DNA of 64,000 nt from Paulinella micropora. Its lineage: Eukaryota > Cercozoa > Imbricatea > Euglyphida. Each line of letters starts with the position of its first letter. The first letter of the stretch is position 1. The stretch lies in assembly GCA_009731375.1 (NCBI GenBank), contig BJOX01000007.1, positions 1,293,995 to 1,357,994 of the forward strand. The letters run 5' to 3'. A model generated the notes under the pieces. The model did not search any database. It saw only the letters and a program-made list of their open reading frames with translations, and was not told the origin of the DNA. The position numbers and the translations under genes are program-made. Shown here in pieces: positions 12,379-24,250 of this stretch.

Positions 12379-13056
12379 CTATCTGTCTGTCTATATGTCT
12401 ATCTATCTATCTATCTATCGATCTATCCATCTATCCATCCATCCATCCATATATCTATATCTATCTATCTATATCTATCTATCTATCTATCTATCTATCC
12501 ATCCATCTAGATCTATCTATCTATCTATCTATCCATCTATCTATCTACGAACCTACCTACTATTCATATATCTATCTATGTATCTACCTATATATCTATA
12601 GGTGGAACATGCATATAGGCCCTATAATCTATCTGTCTATCTATCTATCTACCTATCTATCTATCCATCTATCCATCTATCTATCTATCCATCTATCCAT
12701 CCATCCATCCATCTATCTATCTAGCTATCTATATCTATCTATCTATCTATCTATCTATTTATCTATCTGTCTATCTATTTATATATCTGTCTATCCATCT
12801 ATCTATAGGTGGAACATACATATAGGCCCTATAATCTATCAATCTCTCTATCTATCTCTATCTATCTATCTATCTATCCATCTATCCATCCGTCCATCCA
12901 TTTATCTATCTATTTATCTATATATCTCTATCTATCTATCTATCTATCTATCTATATCTATCCATCCATCTATTTATCTATCTATCTATCTATCTATCTA
13001 TTTATCTATCTGTCTATCCATCTATCTATAGGTGGAACATACACATAGGCCCTATA

Positions 13057-13091
<35 letters not shown>

Positions 13092-13232
13092 CATCCATCT
13101 ATCCATCCATCTATCTATCTATTCATCCATACATCTATATATATATATATATTATCCATCCATTTATCTATCCATCCATCCATCTATCTATCTATCCATC
13201 TATCTGTAGGTGGAATATAAACACAGGCCATG
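12010..13232. repeat. (TATC/CATC)n with AGGTGGAACATACATATAGG spacer
   Basis: Five spacers (AGGTGGAACATACATATAGG, usually then CCCTATAATC) at about 12,311, 12,600, 12,807, 13,030 and 13,207 separate TATC/CATC arrays of 180-260 bp. A 2-3-bp pattern of CATC within TATC is shared between units, so whole ~210-290-bp units were duplicated. Confidence 0.85.
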
Positions 13233-13291
13233 TAGGAGAGCGTGTGGTTATTGTTGTAGAGAGAAATCTCTCACTCTGCCTCAGGTAGGGA

Positions 13292-13293
<2 letters not shown>

Positions 13294-13361
<68 letters not shown>
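13294..13361. repeat. Poly-G run of 68
   Basis: An uninterrupted homopolymer of 68 G after a CT/GA-rich stretch. Its length and pairing with the G run at the far side of the next gap (13,968) make an artefact likely. Confidence 0.9.
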
Positions 13362-13362
<1 letters not shown>

Positions 13363-13633
13363 GGTTAAAATAATAAATAATTTATATATTAATTATTTAT
13401 TATTTTAAGTTTTATTTAATTTCATCACTATCATATATTACTTTTTTACGCAAACACTTAAAAAAAGAAATTACTTGCCACTAGTCAGGGAGATAAGTGG
13501 CAAGGCAGTATAAGTAGTCGTGATTATTCAATGCCACGGATGGCTCGGAGTAGTGATTAGTTCAGTGAAAACAGTTTATGTAAAAAAAATAAGTCAGTAG
13601 TACTGCTGAAGCTGATTAGGTCATGCAGTAGAA
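13362..13633. other. AT-rich non-coding stretch before a gap
   Basis: Contains a 40-bp near-palindrome of AATAAATAATTTATA type (about 13,368-13,410) followed by ordinary unique sequence. No ORF, RNA gene or known element is visible. Confidence 0.5.
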
Positions 13634-13967
13634 NNNNNNNNNNNNNNNNNNNNNNNNNNNNNNNNNNNNNNNNNNNNNNNNNNNNNNNNNNNNNNNNNNN
13701 NNNNNNNNNNNNNNNNNNNNNNNNNNNNNNNNNNNNNNNNNNNNNNNNNNNNNNNNNNNNNNNNNNNNNNNNNNNNNNNNNNNNNNNNNNNNNNNNNNNN
13801 NNNNNNNNNNNNNNNNNNNNNNNNNNNNNNNNNNNNNNNNNNNNNNNNNNNNNNNNNNNNNNNNNNNNNNNNNNNNNNNNNNNNNNNNNNNNNNNNNNNN
13901 NNNNNNNNNNNNNNNNNNNNNNNNNNNNNNNNNNNNNNNNNNNNNNNNNNNNNNNNNNNNNNNNNNN
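13634..13967. other. Assembly gap (334 N)
   Basis: Unresolved bases. The right side begins with a run of 11 G broken by one A. Confidence 0.98.
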
Positions 13968-13979
13968 GGGGGGGGGGGA

Positions 13980-14309
13980 GACCCTGACCCTGAATTAAAA
14001 ATATTATATATATATATATATAATATTTTTAAAATTAAGTATAAGCTATGGCAGTATGCCAGATGTTTCTTTCTTTGTTTATCGTTTTATGTTGTGTGTG
14101 TGTGTGTTTGTTTCTTCGTGTAGAAAGAAAAAAACCAGGTCCTAGTTTTAACTATATCAGTATATGTCAGAAAAATAAATAAATAAATAAATAAGTAAAT
14201 TCAACAAATACATCAACAAATCAATAAATAAATAAATCAACAAGTAAGTAAATGAAATAAATACAATACAATACAATACAATACAATAAATCAAATCAAA
14301 TCAATCATT

Positions 14310-14343
<34 letters not shown>
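13980..14343. other. AT-rich stretch with AAAT, AATAC and (TA)n tracts
   Basis: Holds a palindromic AATATTATA...TATAATATT tract at about 13,998-14,030, (AAAT)n at about 14,175-14,250, (AATAC)n at 14,258-14,288, and (TA)n to 14,348. No gene is visible. Confidence 0.6.
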
Positions 14344-14352
<9 letters not shown>

Positions 14353-14453
14353 GTGGTATGTATAAAACAGACGGAAGAATCAGATGCGGATTTCAACTAC
14401 GTAAGTATCAATACAATACAATACAGTACAATACAACAAATCAAATCAATCAT

Positions 14454-14492
<39 letters not shown>

Positions 14493-14660
14493 GGGGTTTT
14501 TAAAANNNNNNNNNNTCAGTATCAATACAATACAATACGTCAAATCAAATCAAATCAATCATTCAATTTTTTTTTTTTTGTTTTTTTTGTTTTTTTTGTG
14601 GTATGTATGTATAAAACAGACGGAAGAATCAGATGCGGATTTCAACTACGTAAGTCTGCC
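14344..14660. repeat. Duplicated ~110-bp segment around a 10-N join
   Basis: GGTATGTATAAAACAGACGG with its following ~40 bp occurs at about 14,354 and again at about 14,603. The ATCAATACAATAC and ATCAATCATTCAA tracts also occur twice. The 10-N join at 14,506-14,515 and a T run lie between them. This is either a real tandem duplication or two haplotype ends joined by the assembler. Confidence 0.6.
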
Positions 14661-14778
14661 AGACTCGCTTGAACCGGAGAAAGGCAAACTATCTATCTAC
14701 CTATCTATCTATCTATCTATCTATCTACCTATATAATATATACATATATATGTGTATATATATATATATCGATCTATC

Positions 14779-14816
<38 letters not shown>

Positions 14817-14916
14817 ACTTTTTTGAACCGGAGAAAGGCAAACTACTATCTACCTATCTATCTATCTATCTATCTATCTAATTATCTATCTATCTATCTG
14901 CCTCTCCCTCTCTCTC

Positions 14917-14963
<47 letters not shown>

Positions 14964-15028
14964 GTATGTATATGTATATATCATGCCAGACTCTTTTGAA
15001 CCGCAGAAAGGCAAACTATCTATCTATA

Positions 15029-15061
<33 letters not shown>

Positions 15062-15102
15062 GCCTCTCCCTCTCTCTCTGTCTCTCTGTCTCTCTCTCTC
15101 TA

Positions 15103-15136
<34 letters not shown>

Positions 15137-15163
15137 ACTTTTTTTGAACCGGAGAAAGGCAAA

Positions 15164-15230
<67 letters not shown>

Positions 15231-15252
15231 CTGCCTCTCCCTCTCTCTCTCA

Positions 15253-15304
<52 letters not shown>

Positions 15305-15353
15305 GGAGAGGGAGAGAGAGATCGATAGATAGATAGGTAGGTAGGTAGACAGG

Positions 15354-15451
<98 letters not shown>

Positions 15452-15492
15452 GATAGTTTGCCTTTCTCCGGTTCAAAAGAGTCTGGCATGAT

Positions 15493-15523
<31 letters not shown>

Positions 15524-15648
15524 TAAAAATATCATGCCAGACTCCTTTGAACCGGAGAAAGGCAAGCTATCTATCTATCTATCTATCTATCTACCTACCT
15601 ACCTACCTTCCTACCTACCTATCTATCTGTCGATCTATCTACCTCTAT

Positions 15649-15714
<66 letters not shown>

Positions 15715-15814
15715 CTTTTTTTCTTTCTTTCTCTTTCATGCCAGACTCTATTGAACCGGAGAAAAGCTATCTATCTATCTATCTATCTATCGATCTATCG
15801 ATCTATCTATCTAC

Positions 15815-15869
<55 letters not shown>

Positions 15870-15921
15870 CTCTCTTTCTTATATATATATATATAGACAG
15901 CAACAGCAACAGAAACATAAA

Positions 15922-15960
<39 letters not shown>

Positions 15961-15980
15961 TATTTATATATATATATATA

Positions 15981-16030
<50 letters not shown>

Positions 16031-16085
16031 CAATAGCAACAGCAACAGGACTCCCCAAAGCCCTCTCTCTCTTTCTCTCTCAGGC
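14661..16085. repeat. Composite repeat: GCCAGACTC..AACCGGAGAAAGG spacer plus TATC and CT tracts
   Basis: The spacer TGAACCGGAGAAAGGCAAAC occurs at about 14,668, 14,823, 14,997 (variant), 15,145, 15,460 (inverted), 15,549 and 15,755. Forward copies lead straight into (TATC)n and then (CT)n. The inverted copy is preceded by (GATA)n, keeping spacer and microsatellite linked in one orientation. Two (CAGCAA)n islands (15,897; 16,028) and GA/CT hairpins are present. Confidence 0.85.
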
Positions 16086-16144
16086 AATGAGAAATCTGAA
16101 AAACGCACCGATAGTCTTTGGTTTTCCCCTCAGGTTGCTTGCGT

Positions 16145-16790
16145 GTTGCCAATATGTCCCATCTACTGCCCTTTTCCTCCGTTTCTTTGTATTTTGTCCC
16201 AATCTACTGCTTTTTTTGTCCGTTTCTCTTCATTTTGTTCCCATCTACTGCTTTTTTCGTCCGTTTCTCTCCATTTTGTTCCCATCTACTGCCTTTTTCG
16301 TTCGTTTCTTTTCATTTTGTCCCCATCTACTGCCTTTTTCGTCCGTTTCTTTTCATGTTGTCCCCATCTACTGCCTTTTTTGTCCATTTCTTTTCATTTT
16401 GTCTCCATCTACTGCCTTTTTTGTCCGTTTCTTTGCATTTTGTCCCCGTCTACTGCCTTTTTCCTCCGTTTCTTTTCACTTTGTCCCCATCTACTGCCTT
16501 TCTCGTCCGTTTCTTTGCATTTTGTCTCCTACTGTCTTTTTCCTCCATTTCTTTTCACTTTGTCCCCATCTACTGCCTTTTTCCTCCATTTCTTGTCGTT
16601 TTTCCCCCATCTACTGCCTTTTTCATCCGTCTCTTTTCATTTTGTCCCCATCTACCGGCGTTTTTTGTCCGTTTCTTTTCATTTTGTCCCCCATCTACTG
16701 CCTTTTTCGTCCGTTTCTTGTCATTTTCTCCCCCATCTGATGCCTTTTTCGTACATTCATTATTGCCTTGTTGTTGCCGTTATGTCCCTA
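16145..16790. repeat. ATCTACTGCCTTTTT minisatellite, locus 2
   Basis: About thirteen copies of a ~49-bp unit: CATCTACTGCCTTTTTCGTC, CGTTTCTTTTCATTTTGTCC. This is a shorter variant of the locus-1 unit, with TTTTCATTTTG replacing the TATTGCCAATATG portion. Confidence 0.88.
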
Positions 16791-16907
16791 TCATTCTTAC
16801 TCCATGCGTCGGCTCATCTCTCCCCCTCTTTTGACCCGCCGACCGAGTTGTATGTGCTGCTTGAGCACCTCCAACCCCTTGTGTCGCGGCACTGGAGAAT
16901 GACTCGG
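16791..16907. other. Unique segment ending at a 10-N join
   Basis: About 115 bp of GC-richer non-repeat sequence ending TGGAGAATGACTCGG before the join at 16,908-16,917. The minus frame is open but too short to call. Confidence 0.4.
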
Positions 16908-16917
16908 NNNNNNNNNN

Positions 16918-17034
16918 TACTGCCTTTTTTGTCCGTTTCTTTGCCTTGCTGGTGCCAATATGTCCCCATCTACTGCCTTTGTTTTTCCTTTGCTTGCCTT
17001 CCTCTTCGCCATCGTGTCTACCTATCTTTCTATC

Positions 17035-17065
<31 letters not shown>

Positions 17066-17088
17066 CTATCTGTCTATCTATCTATCTG

Positions 17089-17123
<35 letters not shown>

Positions 17124-17265
17124 GTCTGTCTATCAATCTATCTATCTATCTATCTGTCTATCTGTCTATCTATCTATCTATCTCTGTTATCTATCTATCT
17201 ATCTATCTATCTATATATCTATCTATCTATCTATCTATCTCCATTTCCAGCAATTTTTCGTCCGT
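16918..17265. repeat. Short ACTGCCTTTTT minisatellite, then (TATC)n
   Basis: Two to three copies of the ACTGCCTTTTTTGTCCG unit (locus 3) to about 17,010, followed by ~220 bp of (TATC)n with CTGTC variants. Confidence 0.85.
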
Positions 17266-17620
17266 CCATTGGTTTGCAATTTCCTTTATGTCCCCCATCT
17301 GCTACCTTTTTTATCCGTTGATTTGCTTGATATTGCGATTATGTCCTTATCTACTCCCTTTTTTTTTTTTCGTCCGTCAATTGTTGCTATATATTGCCAG
17401 TATGTCTCTATCTACTGCCTTTTTTGTCCATGTTATTGCCTTGCTATTGCCATTATGTCCCCATCTACTGCCTTTTCGTCCGTCAACAGCCTTGGTACTG
17501 GCAGTATTTCCCCCCCCCCCCATCTGNNNNNNNNNNACTGCCGTTATGCCCCTAACTACTGCCTCTTTCGTCTGTACTACTGCCGTTATGACCCTCACTA
17601 CTGCCTTTTTGTCCCCCCCA
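17266..17620. repeat. ACTGCCTTTTT minisatellite, locus 4
   Basis: Diverged copies of the same unit, interrupted by a C run and a 10-N join at 17,527-17,536. After the join the unit is shorter (TACTGCCGTTATG). Confidence 0.75.
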
Positions 17621-17674
17621 GTCCTTGCATAGTGGCAATGGCAAGCTAGATCATGAGGACACACAGACCAGCTC

Positions 17675-17757
17675 AAGGTTTTATCTATCTATCTATCTAT
17701 CTATTCTATTTATCTATTCTATCTATCTATCTATCTATTCTATTTATCTATTCTATA

Positions 17758-17788
<31 letters not shown>

Positions 17789-18110
17789 ACCCACCTACCT
17801 ACCTTCCTACCTACCTTCCTACCTACCTGCCTACCCACCTGTCTACCTACCTACCTACCAACCTACCTACCTACCTTCCAACCTACCTACCTACCTACCT
17901 TCCTACCTACCTTCCTACCTACCTACCTACCTACCCACCTATCCACCTACCTACCTACCTACCTACCTACCTACCCACCTACCTTCCTACCTTCCTACCT
18001 ATCTACCTACCTACCTACCTACCTACCTTCCTATCTACCTACCTACCTACCAACCTACCTACCCACCTACCCACCTACCTACCTACCTACCTACCTATCC
18101 AGGGCCCAAA
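17675..18110. repeat. (TATC)n then (CTAC)n array
   Basis: TATC/TATTC for ~115 bp, then ~315 bp of CTAC with CTTC and CCAC variants. No gene is visible. Confidence 0.9.
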
Positions 18111-18224
18111 CAAACCCTTCCAACTTAAGCACATACACACTACTCATCTATCCCTCGATCCATCTATCTATCTACCTACCTATCATTCTATCTATCCATC
18201 TATCTACCTACCTACCTACCTACC

Positions 18225-18690
18225 TACCCACCTACCTAACCTACCAAGCTACCTACCTCTCCACAACAACAGCGAACACCAACCTCTTAACGCATACCTA
18301 CCTACCCACCTACCTAACCTACCTACCTACCTACCTCTCCACAACAACAGCGAACACAAACCTCTTAACGCATACCTACCTACCCACCTACCTAACCTAC
18401 CTACCTACCTACCTCTCCACAACAACAGCGATCACCAACCACCTCTAACGCATACCTACCTACCCACCTACCTAACCTACCTACCTACCAACCTCTCCAC
18501 AACAACAGCGAACACCAACCACCTCTAACGCATACCTACCTACCCACCTACCTAACCTACCAAGCTACCTTCCTATCCAGAACAACAGTGACCACCAACC
18601 ACCTCTAACGCATACCTACCTACCCACCTTCCTAAGCTACCAATCTATCTACCTCTCCACAACAACAGCGAACACCAACCTCAAACAAGA
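18225..18690. repeat. ~83-bp tandem unit with CTCCACAACAACAGCGA core
   Basis: Six copies of CTCCACAACAACAGCGA followed by CACCAACC, (T)CTAACGCATACCTACCTAC and a CTAC stretch. The AACACC..CTAACGCA portion resembles the spacer of the 19.8-21.1 kb composite, so the two arrays may be related. Confidence 0.85.
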
Positions 18691-18742
18691 AGAAGAAGAA
18701 GGAGGAGGAGGAGGAGGAGGAGGAGGAGGAGGAGGAGGAGCA

Positions 18743-18822
<80 letters not shown>

Positions 18823-18825
18823 AGG
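18691..18825. repeat. (GAA)n, (GGA)n and (GA)n purine tract
   Basis: An all-purine tract running into an N gap. It can adopt triplex or slipped structures and probably stopped the assembly. Confidence 0.9.
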
Positions 18826-19315
18826 NNNNNNNNNNNNNNNNNNNNNNNNNNNNNNNNNNNNNNNNNNNNNNNNNNNNNNNNNNNNNNNNNNNNNNNNNNN
18901 NNNNNNNNNNNNNNNNNNNNNNNNNNNNNNNNNNNNNNNNNNNNNNNNNNNNNNNNNNNNNNNNNNNNNNNNNNNNNNNNNNNNNNNNNNNNNNNNNNNN
19001 NNNNNNNNNNNNNNNNNNNNNNNNNNNNNNNNNNNNNNNNNNNNNNNNNNNNNNNNNNNNNNNNNNNNNNNNNNNNNNNNNNNNNNNNNNNNNNNNNNNN
19101 NNNNNNNNNNNNNNNNNNNNNNNNNNNNNNNNNNNNNNNNNNNNNNNNNNNNNNNNNNNNNNNNNNNNNNNNNNNNNNNNNNNNNNNNNNNNNNNNNNNN
19201 NNNNNNNNNNNNNNNNNNNNNNNNNNNNNNNNNNNNNNNNNNNNNNNNNNNNNNNNNNNNNNNNNNNNNNNNNNNNNNNNNNNNNNNNNNNNNNNNNNNN
19301 NNNNNNNNNNNNNNN
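18826..19315. other. Assembly gap (490 N)
   Basis: Unresolved bases; the gap truncates the left end of repeat copy B. Confidence 0.98.
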
Positions 19316-19704
19316 TGTGTGCCTAGCCATACGCCTATAAGTCATATGCCGAAATAGCGACGGGAAGCACAATCCTGTTCCCTCAGGGTGCCCTTTCTCG
19401 CTTGTTGAGCCCGGAATAAAACCCACAGTGCTCTGTCGGTTTATACTAGACTGTCGAACAGTCTCGAAACTCCATCTGCTTACTGGACCCTCTGTAATGG
19501 AGGTGGGAGCTCGTTCTGCAAGGGGCGCTTTATGGAACGAGCCCTGGCCCCGCCTGGTACCAGGAAGCTTTGGTATTGCCTGTATCAGTCCCTTCCGTGC
19601 AAACATCACGGCTTAGCTGGGCGTCGGGTTAATACTTTACCCACAGACTTCCTGGTTGACGAAATCAGAAGCTCCTTTTTTCTGACATTAGTCGATATTT
19701 CATC
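19316..19704 (+). mobile_element. Dispersed retroposon-like repeat, copy B
   Basis: Matches copy A (1,437-1,872) along its whole visible length in the opposite orientation with only a few substitutions (for example TCATATGCC against TCACATGCC, and ACCAGGAAG against ACTAGGGAG). Its plus-strand end, GTCGATATTTCATC, is followed by (TATC)n. The left part is lost in the gap. Confidence 0.6.
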
Positions 19705-19733
19705 TATCTATCTGTCTATCTATCGATGTTCTT

Positions 19734-19775
<42 letters not shown>

Positions 19776-19790
19776 ATACATATATATATG

Positions 19791-19823
<33 letters not shown>

Positions 19824-19874
19824 GTATATACACATCCAGGGCCCAAGCGAACAACACCTCTAACGCAAACCACA

Positions 19875-19922
<48 letters not shown>

Positions 19923-20011
19923 ATATATATATATGTATGTATATATATATATATACACCTCCAGGGCCCAAGCGAACAACACCTCTAACGCAAACTACAT
20001 ACGTTCCCAAG

Positions 20012-20098
<87 letters not shown>

Positions 20099-20193
20099 GT
20101 ACATATACATACACATCCAGGGCCCAAGCGAACAACACCTCTAACGCAAACTACATACGTTCCCAAGCATATATATACATATATATATATATA

Positions 20194-20225
<32 letters not shown>

Positions 20226-20526
20226 CATACATACACATCCAGGGCCCAAGTGAACAACACCTCTAACGCAAACTACATACGTTCCCAAGCATATATATAC
20301 ATATATATATGTATATATATATACATCCAGGGCACAAGCGACCACCACCTCTCACGCAAACCACATCCGTTCCCAAGCGTTTCTTGCCCCCGAGCCATCT
20401 CAGCCATCTATCCATCTATCCATCTATCTATCTATCTATCTGTCTATCTGTCTATCTGTCTATCTGTCTATCTGTCTATCTATCTATCTATCTATCTATT
20501 TATCTATCTGTCTATCTATCGATGTA

Positions 20527-20562
<36 letters not shown>

Positions 20563-20571
20563 CTCTCTCTG

Positions 20572-20606
<35 letters not shown>

Positions 20607-20667
20607 ATACATATATATACATATACATCCAGGGCACAAGCGAGGAACACCTCTAACGCAAACCACA

Positions 20668-20713
<46 letters not shown>

Positions 20714-20909
20714 ATATATATATACACATCCAGGGCCCAAGCGACCACCACCTCTAACGCAAACCACATCCATTCCCAAGCAATTCCTCCCCTTGAGCCA
20801 TCTCAGCTATCTATCTATCTATCTATCTATCTGTCTATCTGTCTATCTATCTATCTATCTATCGATCTATCTATCTATCTATCCATCTATCTGTCTATCT
20901 ATCGATGTA

Positions 20910-20986
<77 letters not shown>

Positions 20987-21075
20987 ATACATATATATAC
21001 ATACACATCCAGGACCCAAGCGACCACCACCTCTAACGCAAACCACATCCGTTCCCAAGCAATCCTCCCCCCTGA
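19705..21075. repeat. Composite repeat: CATCCAGGGCCCAAGCGA unit with (TA)n, (GATA)n, (CT)n
   Basis: Eight copies of a ~50-bp spacer: CATCCAGGGCCCAAGCGAAC, AACACCTCTAACGCAAACCA, usually then CATACGTTCCCAAGC (about 19,833, 19,960, 20,115, 20,237, 20,326, 20,625, 20,727, 21,006). Between them lie (TA)n, TATC/GATA and CT tracts. The last three units include ATCTCAGCCATCT segments. Confidence 0.87.
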
Positions 21076-21300
21076 GCCATCTCAGCCATCTCAGCCATTT
21101 TGTCCCCTTGAGCCATCTCAGCCATTTTGTCCCCTTGAGCCATCTCAGCCATTTCAGCAGACCACCTCTTCCCCTTCCTCCCTCCCCCCTTCCTCTCCCC
21201 AAGCAATTCTTCCCCTTGAGCCATCTCAGCAGACGACCTCTTCCTCTTCCCCTTCCTCCCTCCCCCCTTCCTCTCCCCCTTCTTCGCTGTTTGCTTCACT
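21076..21300. repeat. CTTGAGCCATCTCAGC and CCTTCCTCC short repeats
   Basis: Four copies of CCCTTGAGCCATCTCAGC and two of CTTCCCCTTCCTCCCTCCCC in a pyrimidine-rich bridge. Confidence 0.75.
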
Positions 21301-21468
21301 CTTCGCTTCCTCCACGGTTAGTATGTATGTAATGTATGTATGTATGTATGTGTATGTATGTATGTATGTATGTATGTATGTATGTATGTATGTTGCTTTC
21401 CTCTTCGCTTCCTCCTCCACGGTTAGTATGTATGTAATGTATGTATGTTGTGTGTGTATGTATGTATG

Positions 21469-21502
<34 letters not shown>

Positions 21503-21985
21503 TGTATGTTGCTTTCCTCTTCGCTTCCTCCTCCACGGTTAGTATGTATGTAATGTATGTATGTTGTGTGTGTATGTATGTATGTATGAATGTATGTATG
21601 TATGTATGTATATATGTATGTATGTCTTCGCCTCCTCCTCCACGGTTAGTATGTATGTAATGTATGTATGTATTTGTGTATGTATGTATGTATGAATGAA
21701 TGTATGTATGTATGTATATATGTATGTATGTCTTCGCCTCCTCCACCACGGTTAGTATGTATGTAATGTATGTATATTGTGTGTGTATGTATGTATGTAT
21801 GAATGTATGTATGTATGTATGTATGTATGTATGTCGTCGCCTCCTCCTCCACGGTCAGTATGTATGTAATGTATGTATGTTGTTGTGTGTATGTTGTGTA
21901 TGTATGTATGTATGTATGTATGTATGTATGTATTTGTGTATGTATGTATGTATGTATGTATGTATGTATGTAGACTGCAGGGTCG
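21301..21985. repeat. ~105-bp composite: CCTCCTCCACGGTTAGTATG plus (TATG)n
   Basis: Six units, each with TTCGC(TT)CCTCCTCCACGG, TTAGTATGTATGTAATG and a TATG array. It ends in the non-repeat AGACTGCAGGGTCGGCTAGC. Confidence 0.87.
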
Positions 21986-22007
21986 GCTAGCCGCGATGCT
22001 AATCCAG

Positions 22008-22369
22008 GTATGTATGTATGTATGTATGTATGTGTGTATTTATGTCTGTATGTAGGTAGGTAGGTAGGGAGGTAGGTAGGTAGGTATGTATGTATGTATG
22101 TGTGTATTTATGTATGTATGTATGTATGTAGGTAGGTAGGTAGGTAGGTAGGTATGTGTACGTATGTATGTATGTATGTATGTAGGTAGGTAGGTAGGTA
22201 GGTATGTAATGTATGTATGTATGTATGTATGTATGTATGTATGTATGTATATATGTATATATGTATGTATGTATGTATGTACGTATGTATGTATGTATGT
22301 ATGTATTCATGTATATATACGTATGTACGTATGTATGTATGTATGTATGTATGTATGTATGTATGAATC

Positions 22370-22418
<49 letters not shown>

Positions 22419-22455
22419 GGTAACGATCAGGCGACAGACTCCCCTGATGTGGTCC

Positions 22456-22494
<39 letters not shown>

Positions 22495-22541
22495 CTTATT
22501 CATCTCTCTCTATCTATCTCTCTATCTATCTATCTATCTAT
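22008..22541. repeat. (TATG/TAGG)n, (TA)n and (TATC)n
   Basis: TATG with TAGG blocks to ~22,370, (TA)n to ~22,412, a short unique stretch containing ACGATCAGGCGACAGACTCC, and then (TATC)n directly abutting the LINE fragment. Confidence 0.88.
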
Positions 22542-23942
22542 ATGAAACTTTGGCTATACCAGCACTACGCTGTCCAGTCACTTGCCTGGCCATTTCTCAT
22601 TTATGACCTCTGCTTATCTTTCGCCAAAACCCTTGAGAAAATTGCGACCCGCTTCCTCAAAAAATGGGCCAATATCTACAAAAGAGCTCTGGTCTCTTGC
22701 CTTTACCGCCCACGCTCGAAATTCGGTCTACAGCTCCAATCCATCGTCTCTTTTTACCAGCGACTTCAAATCAACCGTGCTCAAATGCTGAAGTACTGCC
22801 CAGATAAACACCTCTCGTCCATTTATGCGATGAACCTGACGAAACACGAAACATTTCGAACTATCTGGAAACCAGAGCCTGTGCTCGAAAAGCTTGAGGC
22901 ACAAGTTGATTTTGAATTCAAACATCGAGGCCAATCCGATCATCTCGGACTTGGCCATGGTCGCTACCCAAAAGAACATTCCATCACAGACCGCAAAGAC
23001 AGGGTTTTAGAATTAGCTGCTGAGACAATACTTGAGACAACCACAGTGCATGACATGGACAAAGCCATGCAAGGGTGCTTCCTTCGTTTTGAAGACGCAT
23101 GCCCCTTCGACCTCTCCTGGGCTCGCCTCATCGGAACCCGTAATCCCCGTTTAATCTCTTGGGTCATCAACGCAAGCACAAACTCGGTTATTACCCCCGA
23201 CCTTAGACGTCTGTGGGGAATCATTCCCAACAACAAGTGTGCCCTCTGTTCTGGTCAAGCACATCTATGCCACATCCTCTCCGGTTGCCATGTTGCCCTC
23301 AAACAAGGCCGCTATACCTGGCGTCATGACTCTGTGCTCTGCACTATTGAAGCTCCCCTTCAAAAACACATCGAGAGCCATAACAAACGCTCCCCTATAG
23401 ACCAAAATGAATCAAAGTCTATGTTTGTGAAAGAGGGCGAGCAGAAGCCTAAGAGACAGTCATTTCATCGACCATCCCTGCTTGACACTGCAAACGATTG
23501 GCAACTCCAAACCCAATACACCGGTTCTGAGCAAGCCTTTCCTGTCCACATTTGTGTCACTGACCTCCGCCCCGATATCGTTGTCTGGTCACTGTCTACC
23601 AAGATATGTATTCTGATCGAGCTAACGTGCCCGGTCGAGGAAAACATCCTTGACGCACGAGCCTACAAGACCAACCGATACAACAAGCTCAAATCTCAAA
23701 TCGAGGACAACGGATGGACCTGCCACCTTCGACCAATCGAATGCGGGGCTCGCGGCATGGTATCGTTCTCTGTTCATCGATGTTTCCGCGCCTTGGGTTT
23801 TTCCCATCCCCAATCCAAATCCCTTTGCTTCAAGCTATCCTCCTGCGTAGCTCGTTGCTCTTTTGCGATTTATCGCTCCTGTGCAGTCAAAAATTGGACT
23901 AATCTTCCTCTAGTCCGTATTGGTGACTGCATTCCATCATAG
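22542..23942 (+). CDS. 5'-truncated LINE ORF2: RT C-terminus, zinc knuckle, REL-like nuclease
   Basis: The open frame ends at 23,942 and enters from TATC repeat, so its start is lost; coding similarity begins near 22,542. The first ~100 codons match the thumb/connection end of non-LTR reverse transcriptases (KLWLYQHYAVQSLAWP; LEKIATRFLKKWANI). A Cys/His cluster, CALCSGQAHLCHILSGCH, follows near 23,237. Near 23,565 comes RPDIVVWS..ILIELTCPVEENI then AYKTNRYNKL, the D..E-T..K pattern of the nuclease-like domain at the C-terminus of several LINE clades (family knowledge). The catalytic RT palm is absent, so this copy cannot be autonomous. The frame is intact for 1.4 kb, in contrast to most genes here, which suggests a recent insertion. 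Function would be second-strand or target cleavage in retrotransposition. Confidence 0.85.
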   Translation: MKLWLYQHYAVQSLAWPFLIYDLCLSFAKTLEKIATRFLKKWANIYKRALVSCLYRPRSKFGLQLQSIVSFYQRLQINRAQMLKYCPDKHLSSIYAMNLTKHETFRTIWKPEPVLEKLEAQVDFEFKHRGQSDHLGLGHGRYPKEHSITDRKDRVLELAAETILETTTVHDMDKAMQGCFLRFEDACPFDLSWARLIGTRNPRLISWVINASTNSVITPDLRRLWGIIPNNKCALCSGQAHLCHILSGCHVALKQGRYTWRHDSVLCTIEAPLQKHIESHNKRSPIDQNESKSMFVKEGEQKPKRQSFHRPSLLDTANDWQLQTQYTGSEQAFPVHICVTDLRPDIVVWSLSTKICILIELTCPVEENILDARAYKTNRYNKLKSQIEDNGWTCHLRPIECGARGMVSFSVHRCFRALGFSHPQSKSLCFKLSSCVARCSFAIYRSCAVKNWTNLPLVRIGDCIPS

Positions 23943-24250
23943 CCGTCCAGTGTTGCATAGCCCGGGCTAGGTCCCTGCGGGGGTTTAGGCCTCATACAAT
24001 GTCATCATTGTAGCTTGCGCAAGCTTACGGTGCCAAAACACTTGGACTAACGGCTTCCTTTTCTTTCTCTTCTTCCTTATCCTCCCACTCTCCATTCCTA
24101 GATTGCCTTTTTCTTCAACGTCCTTCCTCCTCTTCTTTTTCCAGAACACAGTCTACCCGTGATTCCCATCCCGGACACATGCACAGTACACAAATTATTG
24201 TTTGATGTGAAACTGCGTTCCTTTACAAGGACTACATTCCTTTGCGACAT
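22542..24250 (+). mobile_element. Truncated LINE with 3' UTR ending in (TATC)n
   Basis: The coding fragment plus ~305 bp of 3' UTR, including a pyrimidine-rich part (24,055-24,140). The UTR ends GCGACATCTCATC, then TATCGATC(TATC)n. TATC microsatellite therefore lies on both sides of the fragment. The tail resembles that of the 1.4/19.3 kb repeats (ATTTCATC then TATC). Confidence 0.75.

Noticed and set aside
16087-17321. Phe/Pro/Ser-rich open frames of 217-392 codons
   Set aside because: Three overlapping frames of the same minisatellite are equally open, so coding selection is not evident.
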